DNA of 11,419 bases from Chloroflexota bacterium. GTDB taxonomy: Bacteria; Chloroflexota; Limnocylindria; Limnocylindrales; CSP1-4. Positions 7,355-11,360 of this stretch are shown here, piece by piece. The stretch is from contig JAJYDP010000102.1 in NCBI GenBank assembly GCA_021777365.1, positions 1 through 11,419 of the forward strand, given 5' to 3'. The notes beneath the pieces are model-generated. The model had not been told where the DNA came from. It worked only from the letters and a program-made list of their open reading frames with translations, and made no database searches. A program made the translations under genes and the position numbers. Within the stretch, counting starts at the first letter, position 1. Every line of letters starts with the position of its first letter.

Positions 7355-7858
7355 TCACTGCGTGGGACTCTGGGACGGCTGCACCTGCCACTCGGGATGC
7401 TTGCCCGCCGCGTCGTCATGCACCTGCTGCCAGTTGGTCAGGAACGCGGAGACGAGTCCGGCGTCGCTGCGGACGCTGAAGGTGTTGTCCTGCGCCTCGG
7501 CGCTGGCTGAGAAGTTGAACGAGCCGAAGCCGACCACGTTGGTGTCCACGACGACGTACTTGCTGTGGTCGATGGCGCCGCGGCTGCTGGTCCCCACCAG
7601 CACCGCGATCCCGGCGTCCACCAGCCGCTGCAGCTGCGGCTTCTCCGCGCGGCCCTCGGCCTGCGTGTGGTCGGCCACGATGTTGACGGTCACGCCGCGC
7701 TGGTGCGCCGCGATCAGGGCGTCCATCAGCGGGGGGTAGGTCAGCCCATATATGTCGATGTGGATGGACCGGAGGGCGCCGTTCACCAGCCCCACCAGCG
7801 CCGTCGGCACGTCGTCGTAGGGCGCGAAGTAGGTGGCGTCGGTGATGGTCACCGGCAC
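7355..7858 (-). CDS. Single-domain phospholipase D superfamily (HKD) protein
   Basis: 167 aa with a complete HKD motif: His98-x-Lys100-x4-Asp105-x6-Gly112-Ser-x-Asn115, read in IDHSKYVVVD and GFGSFNFS. The N-terminal half has the expected strand-helix pattern (SIHIDIYGLT, then GVTVNIVADHTQAEG at 55-69). Family members with one HKD usually act as dimers and include Nuc-type endonucleases, restriction nucleases and phosphatidyl-transfer enzymes. No signal peptide is visible, so a cytoplasmic role such as DNA or lipid cleavage is most likely. The last 15 residues are Gln/Ser/Pro-rich. Start chosen: GTG at 7858, seven bases after GGAGGG. A GTG at 7852 would give a GTGA overlap but sits too far from that site. 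It lies immediately upstream of the two wall-hydrolase genes. Confidence 0.85.
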   Translation of the reverse strand: MPVTITDATYFAPYDDVPTALVGLVNGALRSIHIDIYGLTYPPLMDALIAAHQRGVTVNIVADHTQAEGRAEKPQLQRLVDAGIAVLVGTSSRGAIDHSKYVVVDTNVVGFGSFNFSASAEAQDNTFSVRSDAGLVSAFLTNWQQVHDDAAGKHPEWQVQPSQSPTQ

Positions 7859-8025
7859 GGCTCGGCCCTCCGCTCGACGACCGTCCCGGTCGGGGTGAGG
7901 AACGTCAGCGTCCCCCGGTAGGCCCGGTGGAAGTGACAGACCGGGTGGCCGCCGCGAAGCACGCTGGCCGGCCGGCCGCAGCGGCGCAGGCTCCCCACTC
8001 GGCCGATGCGGACGTCGCAGGTCAC
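7849..8025 (-). CDS. Small zinc-binding-type protein
   Basis: 58 aa. Cys3, Cys16 (in RRCGRPA), Cys30 and His31/His33 (in GHPVCHFHRAYRG) fit a compact treble-clef or zinc-ribbon unit, followed by a two-strand tail (TLTFLTPTGTVVERR). Proteins with 'CGRPA...HPVCxxH' are common small hypotheticals in phages; I cannot name this one. The GTG start overlaps the membrane-protein stop by 4 bases (GTGA), which fixes the start better than the much longer reading to 8412. Its end overlaps the start of the PLD-like gene. The role could be DNA- or protein-binding. Confidence 0.6.
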   Translation of the reverse strand: MTCDVRIGRVGSLRRCGRPASVLRGGHPVCHFHRAYRGTLTFLTPTGTVVERRAEPCR

Positions 8026-8330
8026 GTCCAGCCCCGCCACCACTGCCACAGCCAGTGCGCCTGCGGCAGGCTGATCAGGATGAACACCAGCACGGCGGTG
8101 CCGAATAGGTCGCCCTCCGGCATCCGCAGGCGCAGCAGCCGCGACGCCGCGAGCATCGCCACTGCGCTCGCCGCCACCGTCAGCAGTATCCCGGCCAGCA
8201 GCCGTGAGCGCAGCGCCACATTGCGCCGGTCGAGCCGCCAGATGGTCCACTGGAGGTAGGTGGCCCGGATGTCCACTGCCCACAACACGATCAGGACGAC
8301 CGATGCGGCGTCGAGTGAGTCGATGCTCAG
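8022..8330 (-). CDS. Three-helix membrane protein with probable CTG start
   Basis: 102 aa if begun at CTG 8330. Hydrophobic helices lie at about 9-27, 43-63 and 77-95, with a basic loop WRLDRRNVALRSR between the first two. An in-frame TGA lies at 8355-8357, and no ATG, GTG or TTG occurs between it and the GTG at 8288. That GTG would delete half of helix 1 and has no Shine-Dalgarno. The CTG forms a CTGA overlap with the upstream stop and has GGGAGG seven bases before it. The encoded N-terminus, SIDSLDAASVVLIVLWA, reads as a natural start into a helix. Holin-like topology is possible but nothing specific supports it. The protein is certain as an open frame; the start is inferred. Confidence 0.65.
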   Translation of the reverse strand: MSIDSLDAASVVLIVLWAVDIRATYLQWTIWRLDRRNVALRSRLLAGILLTVAASAVAMLAASRLLRLRMPEGDLFGTAVLVFILISLPQAHWLWQWWRGWT

Positions 8331-8554
8331 TGATGCGCCTCCCGCTGTACCTGCTCAGCCCGCCGATAGGAGGCGAGCACCCGCTCCGAGCGCCGGCTGG
8401 TAGCGATGGCATGCGCCGCTGCGAGAGTCGCGTCCGCTACCGTCTGCTCGGAGGCGACGCGCGCCTCGATGGCTCGCCGGCGTCGCTGCTCTGCCGCATC
8501 CTGGTCGGCGTGCAGCGCCTCAGCGATGCGCCCCATGGGAACCCATTTGGCCAT
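8327..8554 (-). CDS. Small helical, possibly coiled-coil protein
   Basis: 75 aa, almost entirely helical and rich in Ala, Arg and Glu (residues about 10-72, with AEQRRRRAIEARVASEQ). It has no membrane helix and no cysteine. The ATG at 8554 is preferred: it has GGAGGTGG about 8-10 bases upstream and lies 22 bases after the preceding TAG. A GTG at 8587 would also be in frame but would overlap the upstream gene and bypass this ribosome site. Composition suggests a coiled-coil scaffold or accessory protein. Function unknown. Its stop overlaps the inferred CTG start of the three-helix membrane protein. Confidence 0.6.
   Translation of the reverse strand: MAKWVPMGRIAEALHADQDAAEQRRRRAIEARVASEQTVADATLAAAHAIATSRRSERVLASYRRAEQVQREAHH
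8338..8343 (-). promoter_or_regulatory. Shine-Dalgarno GGGAGG placing a CTG start at 8330
   Basis: GGGAGG lies seven bases before CTG 8330 and inside the end of the upstream coding sequence. The spacing is ideal for the CTG and far too long (49 bases) for the alternative GTG at 8288. This is the main evidence for CTG initiation of the three-helix membrane protein. Confidence 0.5.
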
Positions 8555-8576
8555 CGTCCGCACCACCTCCGACAGC

Positions 8577-8876
8577 CTACCGGCCACCGCTCAATCCCCC
8601 GCGCAGAACGTCGCCGATGCCGTCCAGCGTGCGCTCGAACACCCGATCGCGTTCCTGGCTGACCGCCGCCAGTTTGTCCACCACGCTGGTCAGCCGCACC
8701 AGCGCATCGGTGTTGCGCTCGACCTGCGTATCCGCCGTCTGCCGCATCCGCATCTGATCATCGTAGAGCGCCCGCACCAGCACGTCGCCGTGCAGAAACG
8801 CGCCGAGGATGCCGGTGATGGCGGCGATGAACAGGACCGCCCACGGGTCGAGTCCGCTCGGCAGGGGCAGGGTCAG
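8577..8876 (-). CDS. Membrane protein with cytoplasmic coiled coil, probable CTG start
   Basis: 99 aa if begun at CTG 8876. A hydrophobic helix at about 12-28 (WAVLFIAAITGILGAFL) is followed by a charged helical region from 36 to 90 (QMRMRQTADTQVERNTDALVRL...) that should form a coiled coil. Small TM-plus-coiled-coil proteins of this shape are frequent near phage lysis genes. The only standard starts are an ATG at 8996, which would overlap the upstream gene by about 120 bases, and a GTG at 8783 inside the protein that would remove the membrane helix. The CTG overlaps the preceding TGA (CTGA) and has GAGGG six bases upstream. The stop is TAG, the only non-TGA stop seen here. Confidence 0.65.
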   Translation of the reverse strand: MTLPLPSGLDPWAVLFIAAITGILGAFLHGDVLVRALYDDQMRMRQTADTQVERNTDALVRLTSVVDKLAAVSQERDRVFERTLDGIGDVLRGGLSGGR

Positions 8877-9208
8877 TGACGACCCTCGGGGGGCGCCTTG
8901 AAGGCCGCCGGCACCCGGAAGTAGTCCGGCAGCCTCCCGCCCTCGCGCGGCGGACCGTCGGAGACGCCCGTGAGGTCCGCAACCGATGGATACCACTCCA
9001 GCACGGTATCCCGCTGTCCTTCGCCGTTCTTGCCGGTCTCCGCCAGCGCGGCGCGGACCTGCGCGAGGTGCGCGTCCGAGAGGGGCGCCTTCGCCACCGC
9101 GTCGAGGATGCGGCGGGTGAGCCGGTCGTCGCGCTTGCGCTGCGCCAGCTCCATGTCGTGCCGCACCCGGCGCGCGATGCGCCGGTCGTTGCGGTGGCCC
9201 TTGCTCAC
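8873..9208 (-). CDS. Basic hypothetical protein, 111 aa
   Basis: The N-terminal 40 residues are strongly basic and helical (MSKGHRNDRRIARRVRHDME). A helix DAHLAQVRAALAETG (45-59) follows, then a proline-rich C-terminus with VLEWYPSVADLTGV and LPDYFRVPAAF. The basic start could bind nucleic acid or be a scaffold-type tail, but no known domain is recognised. The GTG start forms a GTGA overlap with the upstream stop and has GGGGGAG five bases before it. Readings beginning as far up as 9427 are shadows of the neighbouring gene. Function unknown. Confidence 0.62.
   Translation of the reverse strand: MSKGHRNDRRIARRVRHDMELAQRKRDDRLTRRILDAVAKAPLSDAHLAQVRAALAETGKNGEGQRDTVLEWYPSVADLTGVSDGPPREGGRLPDYFRVPAAFKAPPEGRH
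8883..8887 (-). promoter_or_regulatory. Shine-Dalgarno GAGGG placing a CTG start at 8876
   Basis: GAGGG lies six bases before CTG 8876, within the last codons of the 111-aa gene. It supports the unusual CTG start of the membrane/coiled-coil protein, because neither alternative start (8996 or 8783) is served by it. Confidence 0.45.
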
Positions 9209-9429
9209 GGCTGCTCCCCCGGGGCGACGCCCTCGACGATCTTCCCGAGCGCCTTGCGCGCGCCCTTGAGGTCGCCCTTCCGGCCGCCCACCGTGGCCAG
9301 CACGTTCGCCGCCGCCGCGGTGGGGTCGATGCCCGCCGCCTGCGCCGCGGCCGTGAGCTGCGCCATGACGATGTTGCGCGCGTCGCCGTGCGGGTCGTTG
9401 GAGCGGCCGCATCCGCAGGTCAGACACAC
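9205..9429 (-). CDS. Small CxxCxC protein (actinophage-type)
   Basis: 74 aa. The N-terminal MCLTCGCGRSNDPHGDARNI holds Cys2, Cys5, Cys7, His14 and Asp16, a plausible metal site. The remainder is an Ala-rich helical domain ending in KALGKIVEG. Short proteins beginning with this type of CxxCGCG...HGD...NI segment recur in actinobacterial phages and prophages, by recall rather than search. No enzymatic role is known to me. The GTG start is preceded by GGAGGAGGT about nine bases upstream, one of the strongest ribosome sites in this part of the window. Its stop overlaps the next GTG. Confidence 0.65.
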   Translation of the reverse strand: MCLTCGCGRSNDPHGDARNIVMAQLTAAAQAAGIDPTAAAANVLATVGGRKGDLKGARKALGKIVEGVAPGEQP

Positions 9430-9497
9430 CGCTCCGGTACCTCCTCCGCGACGATCAGGTGCCGCACCTGCGTCCGACGCATCTTGAGCTGCGTCAG
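9420..9497 (-). CDS. Possible 25-aa minicistron bridging two small zinc genes
   Basis: A 25-codon frame starts at CTG 9497 (CTGA overlap with the zinc-finger stop), with AGGTG five bases upstream. It could instead start at the ATG at 9482 (20 aa, MRRTQVRHLIVAEEVPERCV). It ends by overlapping the start of the CxxCxC gene. It fills exactly the only gap between those genes. It could be a real microprotein, a coupling device carrying ribosomes onward, or chance, since any stop preceded by C creates such an overlap. Confidence 0.3.
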   Translation of the reverse strand: MTQLKMRRTQVRHLIVAEEVPERCV

Positions 9498-9607
9498 CTC
9501 TGCACCTGCCGGGGGCCGTGGCCCTCGCGCTGCCAGTGGGCGAGCAGATCCACGCGGCGCTGGAACCCGGCCCCGCACTCGATGCAGACGTACCGCGGCG
9601 GGGTCAC
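9494..9607 (-). CDS. 37-aa single C2H2 zinc-finger protein
   Basis: The whole protein is essentially one finger: YVCIECGAGFQRRVDLLAHW with Cys8, Cys11, His24 and then His30, a C-x2-C-x12-H-x5-H pattern with aromatic and leucine residues in canonical positions. Single-finger proteins of this kind can bind DNA or protein, and their use in phages is poorly understood. The GTG start overlaps the stop of the DUF5658-like gene (GTGA). The short length makes it easy to miss in automated calling, but the intact motif and coupling argue for a real gene. Confidence 0.7.
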   Translation of the reverse strand: MTPPRYVCIECGAGFQRRVDLLAHWQREGHGPRQVQS

Positions 9608-9948
9608 CACCCGAGCAGCCCCGCCGTGTTGGTCGCGGCCCCGACGATGCCCGCCAGCGCGACCATCAGCAGTCCGACCCGGCCCCAGCCGCGCTCGGCC
9701 GCGGGGCGCCGCAGGTACAGCCAGAGCAGCCCCAGCGCGAGCAGCGCCACACCGCCCTTCGCCAGCAGCAGGCCGAGCGGGCCGTCCTGCGCGTAGACCG
9801 CCGCCATCAGCGGGTTGCCCTCATGCCCCGCAGTCGCGAAGCGGAAGGCGAGCAGCGCCGTGGCAAGGTCGAGCCCCTGCCCGACCAACGCCAGCCCGAC
9901 GGCGTACCACAGGCCGTCGAACGCGCGGACACGCGGGTACGCCGTCAC
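9604..9948 (-). CDS. DUF5658-like three-helix membrane protein
   Basis: 114 aa with hydrophobic helices at about 12-37, 56-79 and 90-112. The first helix runs into GLDLATALLAF, and the loop GHEGNPLM (41-48) is the kind of 'D-x-x-T ... E-x-NP' signature that I associate with DUF5658-type membrane proteins. Their function is unknown. The start is GTG in a GTGA overlap with the preceding small ORF. Small membrane proteins of this shape recur in actinophages, where roles in lysis or superinfection control have been proposed for similar genes but are not established here. Confidence 0.68.
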   Translation of the reverse strand: MTAYPRVRAFDGLWYAVGLALVGQGLDLATALLAFRFATAGHEGNPLMAAVYAQDGPLGLLLAKGGVALLALGLLWLYLRRPAAERGWGRVGLLMVALAGIVGAATNTAGLLGW

Positions 9949-10136
9949 AGCTTTCCTCGGATTGCACTCGTAGACCGTGTGCCACGGCTAGTGGTGGAGC
10001 CCGGCGGCAGCACGATGATCTTATGCTCGTAACCGATACCGCAAGCGATGGCATTCAAGCGGTTCTGCAGCTGCTGTTGCGCAGACAGCCCGGCAGCACC
10101 CGCAGGATGAGGATTCCGGCACAGCACACGTCTCAT
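9945..10136 (-). CDS. Portal-like fragment, 63-aa ORF
   Basis: Residues 12-49 resemble an internal part of the portal at 31-2907 (its residues about 356-395): both contain a QQ-LQLQN/QQLQN-LNA run followed by H-x-x-IVLPP-x-S. By eye about half of the positions match across some 40 residues. The frame begins at ATG 10136, sharing one base with the upstream stop (TGATG), and ends overlapping the next GTG, so it looks expressed or at least retained. A full portal is about 450 aa or more, so this is only a fragment: a degraded portal copy, a recombination scar, or a piece reused as a small protein. Local GC is clearly lower than in neighbours, which suggests import from another phage. Confidence 0.55.
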   Translation of the reverse strand: MRRVLCRNPHPAGAAGLSAQQQLQNRLNAIACGIGYEHKIIVLPPGSTTSRGTRSTSAIRGKL

Positions 10137-10321
10137 CAGAGTAATCCCAACCACGCCATGATGGCGGCGAAAATGCCGACAAACCCCCCGAGGATAGCGA
10201 AGCCGCCCGTCCTCGCACCGAGCGGCAACGACAAGTCCGCCACCACACCGACGACAAACGGAATGACGGCAGCGGCAACGATCAGGGCCGCGCGTGTCAG
10301 ACGGTACAGGTCGCGGCTCAC
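10136..10321 (-). CDS. Two-helix small membrane protein
   Basis: 61 aa with two hydrophobic helices at about 10-27 and 37-61, joined by a short loop DLSLPLGARTGG. The protein ends in the membrane with almost no tail. The size and two-helix layout fit a small holin or antiholin, but no specific motif is present. The GTG start has GAGGGAG five bases upstream and overlaps a tiny frame that joins it to the previous gene. It lies in the same lower-GC patch as the portal-like fragment, so the two may have arrived together. Confidence 0.6.
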   Translation of the reverse strand: MSRDLYRLTRAALIVAAAVIPFVVGVVADLSLPLGARTGGFAILGGFVGIFAAIMAWLGLL

Positions 10322-10341
10322 CGCGTCTCCCTCATTCTCAT
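10318..10341 (-). other. Seven-codon bridging minicistron
   Basis: The frame M-R-M-R-E-T-R begins by an ATGA overlap with the stop of the 42-aa gene and ends by a GTGA overlap with the 61-aa gene. It carries the GAGGGAG ribosome site of the latter. It may simply pass ribosomes between two genes, and chance cannot be excluded. Confidence 0.25.
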
Positions 10342-10466
10342 GACAGCAGCGGTGCGATCGCCCACAGCCCGACCAGCGCGAGGACGAACACGGCCAGCAC
10401 CACGGCCAGCAGCAGCCAGAACGGCGCGTCCGGCTCCTCGTACGGCAGCGCGTCCCGCCGCCTCAC
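10338..10466 (-). CDS. Single-helix membrane microprotein, 42 aa
   Basis: A charged N-terminus (RRRDALPYEEPD) leads into one long hydrophobic helix at about 16-41 (FWLLLAVVLAVFVLALVGLW), and the protein ends almost at the membrane. The GTG start forms a GTGA overlap with the 59-aa gene and has GGGGAG seven bases upstream. The longer reading to 10526 would lie mostly inside the upstream gene. Topology is N-in or N-out with no clear signal. Function unknown; it is one of several tiny membrane proteins clustered here. Confidence 0.55.
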   Translation of the reverse strand: MRRRDALPYEEPDAPFWLLLAVVLAVFVLALVGLWAIAPLLS

Positions 10467-10642
10467 CGGAGTTCTCCCCGCAGGGCTCGGTCCACCCAGC
10501 CGCCCACCGGGACGCCCTTCTCCCACAGCGCCCGCCGCATCTGCGCGCGCTCACGCGGCGTAGTCGCCGTTCCCGGCGTGACCCGCTGGTGCTCCTCGAT
10601 CCGGCGGGTCAGCGGTCCCCGCGCGTCCCTCTGCTGCTCCAC
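10463..10642 (-). CDS. Basic helical 59-aa protein, first gene after the promoter
   Basis: A small, basic, probably all-helical protein: MEQQRDARGPLTRRIEEHQR, then TPRERAQMRRALWEKG and a closing GWVDRALRGELR. The final helix pair could be a small DNA-binding unit, but no recognisable helix-turn-helix or ribbon-helix-helix core can be asserted. The GTG start has AAGGGAG six to seven bases upstream and is the first start downstream of the predicted promoter, about 30 bases from the expected transcript start. A basic protein right at a promoter with inverted repeats could be an autoregulator. That is inference only. Confidence 0.58.
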   Translation of the reverse strand: MEQQRDARGPLTRRIEEHQRVTPGTATTPRERAQMRRALWEKGVPVGGWVDRALRGELR

Positions 10643-10666
10643 GTCGCTCTCCCTTGCTGCGTTTCC

Positions 10667-10702
10667 CGAGCGAGGAGACTCTATACCGCTCGCCGCGAGT
10701 CT
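10667..10702. repeat. Two interleaved 6-bp inverted repeats over the promoter (operator candidate)
   Basis: AGACTC (10676-10681) and GAGTCT (10697-10702) form one inverted repeat with a 15-base centre covering the -10 box and the spacer. CGAGCG (10667-10672) and CGCTCG (10687-10692) form another with a 14-base centre, interleaved with the first. Repeats overlapping a promoter this way often mark a repressor site. The arms are short and chance occurrence is possible in GC-rich DNA. Confidence 0.4.
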
Positions 10703-10707
10703 GTCAA
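10680..10707 (-). promoter_or_regulatory. Sigma70-type promoter reading left
   Basis: On the minus strand, a perfect -35 box TTGACA (10702-10707) is separated by 16 bases from TATAGA (10680-10685). The expected transcript start is near 10673, leaving about 30 bases before the GTG at 10642. The site falls in the longest gap between genes in the right half of the window, and AT content rises locally. It would drive the leftward genes, possibly down to the portal, as no terminator is seen between them. Confidence 0.6.
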
Positions 10708-10717
10708 TGGGTATCGC

Positions 10718-10804
10718 TCACCGCCAGTCAGCCCGGTGGGCGTGCCAGATCAGGACGGCGAGGAACAGCACCACAAATGCCCCCATGACGAGCCAGAACA
10801 GCAC
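10718..10804 (-). CDS. 28-aa single-helix membrane microprotein
   Basis: The frame MLFWLVMGAFVVLFLAVLIW followed by HAHRADWR is one hydrophobic helix with a short basic/His tail, a typical N-out, C-in microprotein. The GTG at 10804 has GAGG eight bases upstream. An internal ATG (residue 7) would shorten the helix. It ends just before the predicted promoter, so it is the last gene of the upstream group. The length is near the limit of what can be called from sequence alone, but the composition is not random. Confidence 0.45.
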   Translation of the reverse strand: MLFWLVMGAFVVLFLAVLIWHAHRADWR

Positions 10805-10818
10805 TCAGCCGTCCTCGG

Positions 10819-10923
10819 TCAGCGCGTCTCGTTCCACGCCACGAGCACCAGCGTGATCGCGGCGACGATGGCGACCGCCATCAGCGCCCACATCACCAGC
10901 GCGGCATACCCCAGCGACGTCAT
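10819..10923 (-). CDS. 34-aa single-helix membrane microprotein
   Basis: The frame begins MTSLGYAALVMWALMAVAIV and continues as one hydrophobic helix (about 6-30) with a short polar end, WNETR. The ATG overlaps the stop of the zinc-motif gene (ATGA) and has GGAGGG six bases upstream, a strong initiation context for such a small gene. A longer frame upstream is a shadow of the neighbouring gene. Function unknown; it resembles the other tiny membrane proteins in the window in size and design, not in sequence. Confidence 0.58.
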   Translation of the reverse strand: MTSLGYAALVMWALMAVAIVAAITLVLVAWNETR

Positions 10924-11360
10924 GCTCGTCCCTCCACCTGCCCCTCGACCTGCAGTGCCAGCGCCGCGTTGCGCAGCGCCTCGTCGAGCCCCGCGTACGA
11001 CTCGCCGCGCCAGTAGTGCGGCACCCTCGGCGAGTACTCGGATCGAGCCTGATCGAGCGGACTGTTCGGGACGTACCGGACGAGCCGCTGCGCGGCTACG
11101 ATGAACGTCGCGGCCAGCACACCCGGCGGGTAGATCGTCGCGACCCACTTGCCGTCGGCCTCGCGCTGCAGGTGGAGCGGCCAGTCCGCGTCGGCGATGC
11201 GCAGGCTCGTCCAGCGGCCCACCGCCGACATGAACGCGTCGGCCTGACGCGCGACTTCTCGCCGCCGCGCCAGCGCCTCGCGGTGCGCGCGGGTCCGGTA
11301 GTGGCTCGGCCAGCTCGCGAACTCCGAGCCCGGACAGGCGGGGCAGGCGCGGGCGATCAC
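10920..11360 (-). CDS. Hypothetical protein with N-terminal C2H2-like zinc motif
   Basis: 146 aa. The N-terminus CPACPGSEFASWPSHYRTRAH fits a C-x2-C-x10-H-x5-H finger (Cys6, Cys9, His20, His26), followed by a basic helix REALARRREVARQADAF. The remaining domain is mixed (LHLQREADGKWVATIYPPG, then a hydrophobic helix AATFIVAAQRLVRYV) with no family recognised. It may bind DNA or protein through the finger. The GTG at 11360 is chosen because it makes a GTGA overlap with the previous frame and has AGGG six bases upstream. An ATG at 11366, two codons earlier, is equally in frame, with only a distant G-run before it. It is coupled to the 34-aa membrane protein downstream. Confidence 0.62.
   Translation of the reverse strand: MIARACPACPGSEFASWPSHYRTRAHREALARRREVARQADAFMSAVGRWTSLRIADADWPLHLQREADGKWVATIYPPGVLAATFIVAAQRLVRYVPNSPLDQARSEYSPRVPHYWRGESYAGLDEALRNAALALQVEGQVEGRA

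Noticed and set aside
8022..8288. Start of the three-helix membrane protein at GTG 8288
   Set aside because: It has no Shine-Dalgarno and cuts the first hydrophobic helix. The CTG at 8330 has the ribosome site and the coupling overlap.
8577..8783. Start of the membrane/coiled-coil protein at the internal GTG 8783
   Set aside because: It removes the membrane helix that is clearly encoded in the frame upstream and lacks a well-placed ribosome site.
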